Of a DNA stretch of 10,857 bases, positions 1 to 7,219 are shown one piece after another. Position 1 is the stretch's first letter; the number at the start of each line of letters is the position of its first letter. Location: NCBI GenBank assembly GCA_021741795.1, contig JAIOXC010000041.1:1-10857 (forward strand). The letters are read 5' to 3'. Both the position numbers and the translations under genes were made by a program. The notes beneath the pieces were generated by a model, which was given only the letters and a program-made list of their open reading frames with translations, was not told where the DNA came from and did not search any database. The stretch is from Ilumatobacteraceae bacterium. Its GTDB lineage: Bacteria > Actinomycetota > Acidimicrobiia > Acidimicrobiales > Ilumatobacteraceae.

Positions 1-2
1 CG

Positions 3-674
3 CCACGAGAGCGCGCAACGGGGGTTGTGACTCCATCAACATGGGCGATCATGCAATCAGATATCCAGATCAAGCCGCGACGCGATGCCGACACTGCGAC
101 GCATGTAGAGGTGTATCTGCCAGAGCAAGTAATGATCGTGTTTAAAGAAGGTATACCTGTGGTGATCACGCACATCTCCAGTGGGTCGAATGAAAAATGG
201 TGTGAAGAGGTGACGATCAGTCCTGGAGAAGATGGAAACAATACCGAGGCTGAAATTAAGCGTGGAATTTGTGGTGACGCAATAACGCCTCCAGGAATTT
301 TCTATTTCTACAATCGTCGTCAAGGAATGCGTGAGTCAAAACTGGGCACGATGTATAACCCTGTGTATTTCAACTACAACATTGCAATTCACGGGGCCAT
401 CTTGGTGCCGCTCAAGCCTGCCTCGCACGGTTGTATTCGTATCCCCATGTCGGTGGCCAGGTATTTTCAGGCAATTGTTGCCTATGGTGACCGCGTCTAT
501 GTTTTTGACGGTGTGAAAGAACCAGAAGAGTACGGTTCTCCTGTGCCGCCATTTGACGTACCAGACCCTGACTACACGACAGTGCCAACAACAATTCCTC
601 AGATCACTCTGCCGAACGTAGTCGTAACGACAATTGCTGGATCGCCAACAACACTTCCTGTTACTGGACCGTAG
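3..674 (+). CDS. L,D-transpeptidase (YkuD domain), 5' truncated by window edge
   Basis: This enzyme family makes or modifies peptidoglycan cross-links outside the membrane through a catalytic cysteine. The frame is open to the left edge. A GTG at 27 could serve as a start, but the residues before it read on as RERATGVVTPSTWAIM, which matches the end of a PG_binding_1 domain. I therefore treat the gene as cut by the window, with a cell-wall-binding domain and probably a signal peptide upstream. Counting from the GTG, the YkuD fold covers about residues 27-162. It has ITPPG at 86-90, the conserved IHG at 121-123 and the active-site SHGCIR at 133-138 (Cys136, His134). The domain closes with GDRVYVFDG. 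The C-terminal 45 residues are rich in Pro and Thr and end in PVTGP, a likely disordered wall-spanning tail. The stop codon touches the ribosome site of the next gene, so the two are probably cotranscribed. Confidence 0.9.
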   Translation, partial: PRERATGVVTPSTWAIMQSDIQIKPRRDADTATHVEVYLPEQVMIVFKEGIPVVITHISSGSNEKWCEEVTISPGEDGNNTEAEIKRGICGDAITPPGIFYFYNRRQGMRESKLGTMYNPVYFNYNIAIHGAILVPLKPASHGCIRIPMSVARYFQAIVAYGDRVYVFDGVKEPEEYGSPVPPFDVPDPDYTTVPTTIPQITLPNVVVTTIAGSPTTLPVTGP

Positions 675-677
675 GAG
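674..677 (+). promoter_or_regulatory. Shine-Dalgarno GGAG of the hydrolase gene
   Basis: GGAG lies 8 nt before the ATG at 686 and begins on the last base of the upstream TAG stop. This supports the ATG at 686 as the start and suggests translational coupling with the transpeptidase gene. Confidence 0.65.
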
Positions 678-685
678 AATCGCAT

Positions 686-1597
686 ATGAGCACCCCAGAG
701 ATGGTTTCATACGACGAGTTTTCAATGTTTGGTCAAAACATCGCTGAATACTCGATCAGCGCTAGCGCAACACCAATGGTGCAACGAGTGAGCGTGCAAT
801 TATCCGATGGCCGAAAGGTGAGTGCACTCAAGTGGGGAGAAGGTGAGCCACGATTGGTTTTGGTGCATGGCACCGCACAAAATGCGCATACATGGGACAC
901 AGTTGCATTGGCTCTTGGCTGCCCATTGCTGGCAGTTGACTTGCCGGGTCATGGTCACTCGTCATGGCGAGATGACGCTACGTATACGCCACAAAATTTG
1001 GCAGATGATGTTGCGGTTGTTGTACAACAACTGGCACCAAACGCTCAAGCAATTGTTGGCATGTCATTGGGTGGGCTCACATGTTTGGTGCTCACTGACA
1101 AATATCCGCAGTTGGTAAGACATTTAGTGATGGTGGATATCACGCCGGGTGTGACAAGCAAAAAGGCTAAGGCCGTGCTCGACTTCATTAACGGCCCACA
1201 GAGTTTTGCCAGTTTTGATGATCTGCTGGCTCGCACCACAGAGCACAACCCAACGAGGTCTGCCACAAGTTTGCGCCGAGGTATTTTACACAATGCGCAT
1301 CAACTCACAGACGGAAGTTGGGAGTGGCGCTACGACCGACGAGGTCAAATCAATTCAGAGAAAACCAATCTTGAAACCGAATCACCACGCTCGGCATTGT
1401 GGGATGCAGTTGCGCGACTGCAATGCCCGCTCTTGGTTGTGCGCGGCGGGGCATCTCCGGTTGTTGATGACGAAGACATTGAAGGCGTGAAAAAGCACTA
1501 TCCAACTGCCGAGATCGTTGTAGTTGACGGTGCAGGGCACAGCGTGCAGGGCGATCGTCCGATTGAGTTGGCAGCGCATTTGCGCCGCTTCGTTTAG
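686..1597 (+). CDS. Alpha/beta-fold hydrolase
   Basis: This is a 303-residue serine hydrolase of the alpha/beta fold. The core begins near residue 55. The oxyanion-hole motif LVLVHGTAQN lies at 57-66, DLPGHGHS at 85-92, and the nucleophile elbow GMSLGG at 125-130 with Ser127 as nucleophile. The catalytic acid is probably one of the acidic residues after strand 7 (SPVVDDEDIE, 257-266), and the catalytic histidine is His285 in DGAGHSVQGDRP. There is no signal peptide, so it is probably cytoplasmic. The first 30 residues are a variable extension. The substrate cannot be told from sequence, since esterases, C-C hydrolases and epoxide hydrolases share this scaffold. It follows the transpeptidase by 11 bp with a well-placed GGAG. 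The tetR gene 28 bp downstream could control a shared function, but that is only proximity. Confidence 0.88.
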   Translation: MSTPEMVSYDEFSMFGQNIAEYSISASATPMVQRVSVQLSDGRKVSALKWGEGEPRLVLVHGTAQNAHTWDTVALALGCPLLAVDLPGHGHSSWRDDATYTPQNLADDVAVVVQQLAPNAQAIVGMSLGGLTCLVLTDKYPQLVRHLVMVDITPGVTSKKAKAVLDFINGPQSFASFDDLLARTTEHNPTRSATSLRRGILHNAHQLTDGSWEWRYDRRGQINSEKTNLETESPRSALWDAVARLQCPLLVVRGGASPVVDDEDIEGVKKHYPTAEIVVVDGAGHSVQGDRPIELAAHLRRFV

Positions 1598-1613
1598 CCC
1601 CAGTCCAACGAAT

Positions 1614-1619
1614 TAGCCT
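1614..1619 (+). promoter_or_regulatory. Candidate -10 box TAGCCT for a leaderless tetR transcript
   Basis: TAGCCT fits the actinobacterial TANNNT -10 pattern and ends 6 nt before the ATG at 1626. Transcription would then start at or next to the A of the ATG. No Shine-Dalgarno is visible, and no good -35 box is seen. Confidence 0.4.
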
Positions 1620-1625
1620 GACCCC

Positions 1626-2261
1626 ATGAAGGTTTTAGTGAAGAAGCTTGGTCGGCCGTGTGACACTGATGCTGGCGAGACTCGAAAGCTTTTAGTGAAA
1701 GAAGCCCGTCGCTCGTTTGCTGACGTTGGCTATGACGCAACGACCAATCGTGCGCTTGCGCAAGCAGCCGGAATTACTACCGGCGCGATTTATCATTATT
1801 TTCCATCAAAGCTTGACATGTATGTGGCGGCATATGCCGAGATGCAAGAAATCGTGCAGCGCACATTTGAAGAAGCAGCAGCAGGACATGAGACGTTCAC
1901 CGATAAATTTTCGGCCATCTTGGATTCGATAGCGCTGATGAGTGCCAAAGATCCATCGTTGGCAAGTTTTGTCGTTGGGGTTGCATCCGAATCTCAGCGT
2001 CACCCAGAGTTGTCAAAAGCGATTGCGCCGCTTCGTGTTGGCCTTGGACAGTTTTTGGCCAAAATGTGCAATGATGCTGTTGCCCGTGGCGAGATCGTGC
2101 AAGGTATTAATGCTCAAGTTTTGCAAGACCTGATCAATGTGGTGCTCACAGGTTTGTCAAGGTTTGCGATAGCTGTCAACGACCAACAGCGTGGCCTTGA
2201 TGTGATCGAAGGCCTTAAGCGGATTGTGGCTGGGACTGCACAGCACGCCTCTGCCAAATAA
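1626..2261 (+). CDS. TetR-family transcriptional regulator
   Basis: A 211-residue protein of normal length for the family. After a basic N-terminus carrying the frequent GRP motif (residues 9-11), the DNA-binding domain runs from about 20 to 67. The helix-turn-helix includes TTNRALAQAAGITTGAIYHY (39-58), followed by FPSK. The C-terminal two thirds is the variable, helical ligand-binding and dimerisation part, so the ligand cannot be predicted. The ATG at 1626 has no ribosome site but has a TANNNT box at leaderless distance. Family members often repress their own or adjacent genes. The candidates here are the upstream hydrolase and the convergent transporter. Its last 47 bp are overlapped by the 3' end of the transporter gene on the other strand. 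Confidence 0.92.
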   Translation: MKVLVKKLGRPCDTDAGETRKLLVKEARRSFADVGYDATTNRALAQAAGITTGAIYHYFPSKLDMYVAAYAEMQEIVQRTFEEAAAGHETFTDKFSAILDSIALMSAKDPSLASFVVGVASESQRHPELSKAIAPLRVGLGQFLAKMCNDAVARGEIVQGINAQVLQDLINVVLTGLSRFAIAVNDQQRGLDVIEGLKRIVAGTAQHASAK

Positions 2262-3156
2262 ACAAGTCGAGCAAAACAATCGCAAGACAGATCCAGATCA
2301 GTGCAAACCCTGCAACTCTGGTTGTTGTGATTTCTTCGTCATACAGCAGCCAACCAAGCAGAAAGTTAATTGTGGGCACGATGTATTGCATTGGGCCGAT
2401 GAGCGTAAGCGGAATGCGTTGAGACGAAGCCGCAAACAAGAGAAGCGGAACAGTGGTGACAAAACCAGTCAGTGCGATGAGCAACCACTGCGTTGATGAG
2501 GCGGTGTTGGACACGCTATTGGTGTGGTTCCAGCACATCGCAATGTAGATGAGAGCGGGAATGAACGCGACAATAACTTCGCCCGTCAGGCTCTCGAGCG
2601 GGGGAAGTTGCACCTGCTTTTTGAGGTAACCATAAAAAGTCCATGACGATGCAATGGTGAGCGCAATCCATGGCACTCTCCCGTATCCGATAGTGAGTAC
2701 AGCCACGCCACACACTGCAAAACAGACCGCAACTATTTGGGGTCTGCGAAGTTTTTCGTGCAGAACAAATACGCCGAGCACCATCGTGCACAGTGGTGCA
2801 ATGAAATATCCAAGTGCGGTTTCGATGACGTGGCCGTTGACAACAGCCCACACATAGGTTGTCCAGTTGATGGTGAGCAAAATGCTGGCCACGATAAGAC
2901 GCAACAGTGTTCGTGGATCGCGCATCCTTGTCAGTAGCGGCTTCATTCGCTTAGTCGCTGTCATATACGCAATGAGCAAGATTGCCGATGTGGTGATGCG
3001 CCAACCGATGAGTTCGAACGAATCAAAACTCTTGAGATGTTTCCAGAAGATAGTGACAAGACCCCAGATGATGTATGCGCCAAAGCCGAGGGTGATGCCC
3101 GATTGGGGCAAGCGCCGCGACGCATTGTGTTGCGTTGCCGCGGTGTTTGGTGTCAT
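2215..3156 (-). CDS. rarD: RarD-type EamA/DMT-superfamily transporter
   Basis: An integral membrane protein of 313 residues from the ATG at 3156, with about ten hydrophobic segments forming two EamA repeats. The N-terminal repeat opens with GFGAYIIWGLVTIFWKHLKS, close to the RarD family opening (LGAYxxWGxxPxYWK). The family belongs to the drug/metabolite transporter superfamily, and its substrate is not established. The C-terminus ends with a final membrane helix and a short polar tail. A TTG 18 nt upstream (3174) is in frame, but I prefer the ATG because the transporter core begins soon after it and neither site has a Shine-Dalgarno. It is divergent from pgi (start codons 54 bp apart) and convergent with tetR. 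Confidence 0.87.
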   Translation of the reverse strand: MTPNTAATQHNASRRLPQSGITLGFGAYIIWGLVTIFWKHLKSFDSFELIGWRITTSAILLIAYMTATKRMKPLLTRMRDPRTLLRLIVASILLTINWTTYVWAVVNGHVIETALGYFIAPLCTMVLGVFVLHEKLRRPQIVAVCFAVCGVAVLTIGYGRVPWIALTIASSWTFYGYLKKQVQLPPLESLTGEVIVAFIPALIYIAMCWNHTNSVSNTASSTQWLLIALTGFVTTVPLLLFAASSQRIPLTLIGPMQYIVPTINFLLGWLLYDEEITTTRVAGFALIWICLAIVLLDLFIWQRRAVQSQPQSA

Positions 3157-3196
3157 AACGTAATCACGGTGCAAGACGCTACTCGTGAGAGCGAGA

Positions 3197-3202
3197 TAAC
3201 CT
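3197..3202 (+). promoter_or_regulatory. Candidate -10 box TAACCT for a leaderless pgi transcript
   Basis: TAACCT matches TANNNT and ends 7 nt before the GTG at 3210, which has no Shine-Dalgarno. On the opposite strand, TAGCGT at 3181-3176 could be the -10 of rarD, so the two promoters would sit almost back to back. Confidence 0.45.
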
Positions 3203-3209
3203 GTAGACA

Positions 3210-4796
3210 GTGATCACCACTACATCTTCGTGGAAGAAGCTTGTTGCTCTTGGCAAAGAGGCTCCACAATCAACCCTGAGTGAGTTGTTTCTGGGCGATG
3301 CCCAACGAGCAGCACGAAACACGCTTGATCTGAATTTTGGCAGTGCTTCTATCGTCGCCGATTTTTCGAAGCAAAACACCACGCCTGAAGTGATTCAAGC
3401 CCTTCTCGCGTTAGCACGGGATGCCTCGGTGTCGACTCGTCGCGACGCGATGTTTGCAGGAGTACCGATTAATACGTCGGAAGGTCAGCCCGCATTGCAT
3501 GTGGCGCTGCGTGCACCGAGCACACACAAAATCGTTGTTGATGGAATAGACGTAGTGAAAGAAGTGCAACAGGTGCGGCGTTCGATGGCCGAATTTGCCA
3601 ATGGTGTGCGCAACGGAAAAATTGTTGGAGCAACGGGTAAGCCTTTCACTCACATCATCAATGTGGGCATTGGAGGAAGTGATCTTGGCCCAGCATTGGT
3701 GTGGGATGCACTTTCGTGCACGCTGAAGCCATCGCTGCTGTGCTCGTTTGTTTCAAACATTGATCCTGTCGAAGTAGAAAAAGTGCTTGAGAATCACGAT
3801 GCACAACAGACGCTTGTGGTGATGTGTTCAAAAACCTTTTCAACTTCCGAGACTTTGTCGAATGGTCGAATTATTCAGCAATGGTTGGCTGCGTCGGTGG
3901 GCGAGGCGGGTGTTGCACAACATTGTGCAGTCGTTTCGGTAGACCCGCAGCGCGCCACATCCGCAGGCATTGCATTTGCACACTCGTTTAACATCTGGCC
4001 GTGGGTCGGTGGCAGGTATTCGGTTTCTTCCGCTGTCAACTTGGCCAATGTTGTCGCATTTGGCTCTGATGTGTTTGACGATTTTTTAAGTGGGATGCGC
4101 CTAGTTGATGAACACTTCATCGACGCACCGTTGGCCAAAAACATTCCCGTGATGATGGGCCTGATCAGTGTGTGGAATCGATCGATTTTGGGTCGTGAAA
4201 CTCAGGCCGTCGTGCCGTATTCGAGCGCCCTGCGATTGTTTGCGCCGTATTTACAGCAGTTGATTATGGAGAGCAATGGCAAGCAGGTGGGCAGCGACAA
4301 TGCCGTTGTTGCAACGCAAACTTCGCCCGTTGTGTGGGGCAGCATCGGTACCAATTCGCAGCATGCATTTATGCAAATGCTGCACCAAGGAACTTCTGTA
4401 GTGCCAGTGGACTTGATTGGCTTTGCTAAAACATCTGCCGTGCATGACGAGGCGCATGATTTGTTGATGGCCAACATGTTTGCTCAGGCACAAGCGTTGG
4501 CGTTTGGTGCAGATTCAACCGAGCCGCAGCGCGCTATGCCGGGCAATCGTGCATCAACAGTGCTGATGGCAAGTGAATTGTCGGCCCAAACGTTGGGCGC
4601 ACTGATTGCGCTATACGAACACAGCGTTTTTGTGCAGGGTTGTGTCTGGGGCATCAACAGTTTTGATCAGTGGGGCGTTGAATTAGGTAAAAAACTGGCT
4701 CAAAACATTTCCCAACAGATTGCGCAAGGTGCGCCAAGTAGCGATCAAGATGCCTCGACCTCTCAATTATTGCAGTGGTATCTCAAACACCAATAA
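3210..4796 (+). CDS. pgi: Glucose-6-phosphate isomerase
   Basis: This cytoplasmic enzyme interconverts glucose-6-phosphate and fructose-6-phosphate in glycolysis and gluconeogenesis. The protein has 528 residues, close to the family's usual 540-550. The first SIS domain holds VGIGGSDLGP (152-161). PROSITE-type signature 1 is visible as WVGGRYSVSSAVN (265-277). The active-site loop MESNGK lies at 353-358 with catalytic Glu354. His385 lies in NSQHAFMQMLHQGT (382-395). Signature 2 is SFDQWGVELGKKL (484-496) with Lys494. All key catalytic residues are present, so an active enzyme is expected. The GTG start at 3210 has no ribosome site but a TANNNT box at leaderless distance. pafB starts 20 nt after the stop. 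Confidence 0.97.
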   Translation: MITTTSSWKKLVALGKEAPQSTLSELFLGDAQRAARNTLDLNFGSASIVADFSKQNTTPEVIQALLALARDASVSTRRDAMFAGVPINTSEGQPALHVALRAPSTHKIVVDGIDVVKEVQQVRRSMAEFANGVRNGKIVGATGKPFTHIINVGIGGSDLGPALVWDALSCTLKPSLLCSFVSNIDPVEVEKVLENHDAQQTLVVMCSKTFSTSETLSNGRIIQQWLAASVGEAGVAQHCAVVSVDPQRATSAGIAFAHSFNIWPWVGGRYSVSSAVNLANVVAFGSDVFDDFLSGMRLVDEHFIDAPLAKNIPVMMGLISVWNRSILGRETQAVVPYSSALRLFAPYLQQLIMESNGKQVGSDNAVVATQTSPVVWGSIGTNSQHAFMQMLHQGTSVVPVDLIGFAKTSAVHDEAHDLLMANMFAQAQALAFGADSTEPQRAMPGNRASTVLMASELSAQTLGALIALYEHSVFVQGCVWGINSFDQWGVELGKKLAQNISQQIAQGAPSSDQDASTSQLLQWYLKHQ

Positions 4797-4802
4797 AACA
4801 TC

Positions 4803-4808
4803 TAATGT
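4803..4808 (+). promoter_or_regulatory. Candidate -10 box TAATGT for a leaderless pafB transcript
   Basis: TAATGT fits TANNNT and ends 7 nt before the ATG at 4816, within the 19-nt gap after the pgi stop. With no Shine-Dalgarno there, pafBC may have its own leaderless promoter in addition to read-through from pgi. Confidence 0.4.
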
Positions 4809-4815
4809 TGCGGGC

Positions 4816-5766
4816 ATGGCCGCAAAGACATCGCAACCCGAGCGCATGATCAACTTGTTGGCACTGCTCGTCCAGCGCAGCCAACCGCTTACGCTCAAAC
4901 AAATTCGCCAAGAACTTGTCAACCAATATCCAGATGGCGACTCGGCTGCACGTGCTGCATTTGAGCGCGACAAATCTCAGTTGCGCGCGCTTGGAATTCC
5001 AATGGACATGATCACGTTGGGTGGCGACAAAGCCGGCGAAGGCGCGTACACCATTGATCGTCGGCAGTTTGAAATTGGTGATCTTGGCCTCAACGAAGCC
5101 GAGCGTTCGGCACTTCAGATGGCCATTGCCACCGTGCGCATTGGTGCAAGCCATGGCGACGAAGCACTGTGGAAACTGGGCGGAGAGCGCGCGCTTGACC
5201 GGCCGTCAACAAGCGTCAATATTCAAATGGACGATAAGCAACTACCTGCGCTTGCTGCTGGTGTGGTTGAGCATCGAACCCTCAAGTTTTTGTATAAGGG
5301 CCAACAACGCCAAGTGGATCCATATGGCTTGTTGTCGCGTGGTGGCTTTTGGTACATCGTTGGCTTTGATCACTTGCGCAACGCCCAACGCGTGTTTCGG
5401 GTAGACCGGATTGAGGGCGAAATCACCAACGGTGACGCACAGTCATTTACTCGACCTGATGGTTTTGATCTGGCTAAAGCAGTGCCAACCGAACTGGAGT
5501 TGCTAACGGAAGGCGATGGTGATGATGCAATCGCCACTGTGTTGGTAGATGTATCGCTTGCACAACGCGTGAAAGCGGAGTTTGGCGACGGTGCAGTGTT
5601 GCGCGAACGAAGTGATGGATCAATCGAATTTGCAATTCCCTGCGCAAACATGAACGCATTTCGTGTCTGGTTGTTTGCGATGGTGGATCGCGCCGAAGTA
5701 TTGGGACCGCCTCGAGTCAGAGAACATATCGTGAATCATCTGCAGCAGATCGTGGGGAATAACTAG
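4816..5766 (+). CDS. pafB: WYL-domain regulator PafB
   Basis: One half of the PafBC activator. In mycobacteria PafBC turns on a LexA/RecA-independent DNA-damage regulon. From the ATG at 4816 the protein has 316 residues. A winged-helix domain occupies about 8-85 (RMINLLALLVQRSQPLTLKQ and onward). The WYL domain lies around 150-205, with the core GFWYIVGFD (177-185, a WYI variant) and the following FRVDRIEG (194-201). The C-terminal part is the WCX extension. The frame stays open upstream to 4720, but that part overlaps pgi and does not look like the family. The 4816 start places the first helix correctly. The gene ends in TAGTG, whose last G begins pafC. In mycobacteria pafBC follows pafA; here it follows pgi. 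Confidence 0.9.
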   Translation: MAAKTSQPERMINLLALLVQRSQPLTLKQIRQELVNQYPDGDSAARAAFERDKSQLRALGIPMDMITLGGDKAGEGAYTIDRRQFEIGDLGLNEAERSALQMAIATVRIGASHGDEALWKLGGERALDRPSTSVNIQMDDKQLPALAAGVVEHRTLKFLYKGQQRQVDPYGLLSRGGFWYIVGFDHLRNAQRVFRVDRIEGEITNGDAQSFTRPDGFDLAKAVPTELELLTEGDGDDAIATVLVDVSLAQRVKAEFGDGAVLRERSDGSIEFAIPCANMNAFRVWLFAMVDRAEVLGPPRVREHIVNHLQQIVGNN

Positions 5767-6722
5767 TGGCTCTTCGACGTTCTCGCCGCGGCCCGCGAAG
5801 CGCTACCGAGATTGTGGCCGGTTTGATGGTGATGCTGCCATGGCTTGTGGAGCGCAAACGGGTCAAATTATCGGATATGGCCAAGCAATTTAAGTTGACA
5901 GAGGCTGAGCTGATTGACGACATCATGATGGCCTCGGTGTGTGGCGTGCCACCATATTCTCCCGACGCGTTGATTGACGTGTTTGTAGACGAAGACGAAG
6001 TGGTCGCCGAAGTGCCGTTGATGTTTTCTCGACCATTGCAACTGAACTCGGCAGAAGTGTTTGCGCTTACGGTGATGGGTAAAGCAGCAATGCGCTTGCC
6101 CGGTGCCAACAAATCTGGTCCGCTAGCAACAGCACTCAAAAAGCTGCGTCCGTTGTTGCCATCTGACGACGGGGTAGTGGTGGTGGATCTGAAGCCCGTT
6201 GCATTTCTTGAAGAATTGCGCAATGCGGTTGCGCCTGGTGCTCATCTGTTGATCACCTATTTCACGCCAGCCTCTGCTGCACGATCTGAGCGCACAATTG
6301 TTCCGCGCAGTGTGTTCGAGCGCGGTGGGCATTGGTATGTGTCTGCAGACGACGACAAGTCGGGCGAACTGCGCGAGTTTCGGATCGATCGAATCGAAAA
6401 GTTGACTACAACTGGTGGCTTCACTGCACCGAACGAAACGACCAAACGAGTAGCCGACGGCTCTACATGGTTTGATAATGCAGAACTACGAGTGACTCTG
6501 AAGGTTGGGCCCTCGGCCAGATGGGTTGTTGAGTCGTACCCGTATATGTCGCGTGAAGTCAACTTGGATGGCAGCACGCTTGTGACAATGGCAGTTGGTA
6601 GCGAACATTGGCTGGCCAGGTTGCTGTTGCGGGCGGGCGACGGAGTGCAGGTGCTAGAGCCTGTTGCACTGCAAGACCTGGGCAAGCGAACTGCAGCGCA
6701 GATGCTCAATCGCTACGCCTAG
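5766..6722 (+). CDS. pafC: WYL-domain regulator PafC
   Basis: The partner half of PafBC, 318 residues. It begins with a basic stretch and a degenerate winged-helix domain (about 12-75) containing ASVCGVPPYSPDALIDVF (56-73), a typical PafC pattern. The WYL domain around 140-215 has GGHWYVSADD (187-196, WYV variant) and EFRIDRIEKL (204-213). A WCX-type C-terminus follows. The GTG start overlaps the pafB TAG by one base, with a weak GGGG at 5755-5758, so translation is very likely coupled, as suits subunits of one complex; some actinobacteria carry the two as one fused protein. The WYL domain is thought to sense a nucleic-acid damage signal. It converges on the next gene, with only 12 bp between the stops. 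Confidence 0.9.
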   Translation: MALRRSRRGPRSATEIVAGLMVMLPWLVERKRVKLSDMAKQFKLTEAELIDDIMMASVCGVPPYSPDALIDVFVDEDEVVAEVPLMFSRPLQLNSAEVFALTVMGKAAMRLPGANKSGPLATALKKLRPLLPSDDGVVVVDLKPVAFLEELRNAVAPGAHLLITYFTPASAARSERTIVPRSVFERGGHWYVSADDDKSGELREFRIDRIEKLTTTGGFTAPNETTKRVADGSTWFDNAELRVTLKVGPSARWVVESYPYMSREVNLDGSTLVTMAVGSEHWLARLLLRAGDGVQVLEPVALQDLGKRTAAQMLNRYA

Positions 6723-6752
6723 CAGCGAGCGCGTTTATTTGGCAGCGAGCGC
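6722..6752. repeat. 11-bp direct repeat at the pafC / epoxide hydrolase junction
   Basis: GCAGCGAGCGC occurs at 6722-6732 and again at 6742-6752, exactly 20 bp apart. It covers the pafC stop, the 12-bp gap and the last codons of the convergent gene. Parts of the two copies (AGCGC at 6728-6732, GCGCT at 6749-6753) could form a weak hairpin. There is no T-tract, so a terminator role is doubtful. Confidence 0.5.
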
Positions 6753-7151
6753 TTTGGTAAACGACTCGCGATCAAAATAGTCGCGCCACAAAGCGATTTT
6801 GCCGTTGCTCACCACAAACAGTCCGGCGATATCAAGTTCGATCCAGCGATCATCCATCTCGAAACGGTCGGTGCGTTCGTTCATCACTACACCGTGGTCC
6901 ATGTCGCCACTGCTGACCTGATGATGAATGAGCCATTCCACTTTGGTGGCGGCAGCCAAGAAGTCGGACAAGATTTGGATCATTGCTTCTTTGCCAAAAA
7001 CCTTGGTGATGGGCACATTGTCGTATTCGCAATCATCTGACACCATGTCCATCGCTGCAGTGAAGTGGCTTTGCTCGATGTTTTCGATAAACCGAGTGAC
7101 GTAGTCGCCGGGGTTGGTGATGTCTTTTGTTGCTATCGAATGAACATGCAT
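6735..7151 (-). CDS. Limonene-1,2-epoxide hydrolase-like enzyme (NTF2/SnoaL fold)
   Basis: A 138-residue protein of the cone-shaped NTF2-like fold, most like limonene-1,2-epoxide hydrolase (LEH). The five LEH active-site residues can be aligned. Tyr43 and Asn45 in EYDNVP match Tyr53/Asn55 of the Rhodococcus erythropolis enzyme. Arg93 and Asp95 in NERTD match Arg99/Asp101. Asp124 in the LEH signature WRDYFD (122-127) matches Asp132. This set activates water for one-step epoxide opening, so real hydrolase activity is likely. Many SnoaL-like relatives lack it. The substrate is unknown. It is about the usual length, without signal peptide. A TTGACC at 7182-7177 upstream might be a -35, but the -10 spacing does not fit the ATG well. 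It lies 68 bp downstream of the WhiB gene on the same strand. Confidence 0.85.
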   Translation of the reverse strand: MHVHSIATKDITNPGDYVTRFIENIEQSHFTAAMDMVSDDCEYDNVPITKVFGKEAMIQILSDFLAAATKVEWLIHHQVSSGDMDHGVVMNERTDRFEMDDRWIELDIAGLFVVSNGKIALWRDYFDRESFTKALAAK

Positions 7152-7219
7152 GTTTCTAGTTTGGCAGGCTCGTCGTGGTCAAACCGACATAGCAATAATG
7201 GACTAAGAAGTCACAGTAG

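Noticed and set aside
27..29. GTG as true start of the L,D-transpeptidase
   Set aside because: The frame is open to the left edge and the residues before and after it form the end of a peptidoglycan-binding domain, so the gene very likely starts outside.
4720..4815. Longer pafB form starting inside pgi
   Set aside because: The extra 32 residues overlap pgi, look unlike PafB, and the ATG at 4816 has a better-placed promoter box.
5717..6223. Long minus-strand ORF opposite the pafB-pafC junction
   Set aside because: It lies antisense to clear WYL-domain coding sequence, and its Ser/Thr/Asn-rich translation matches no family.
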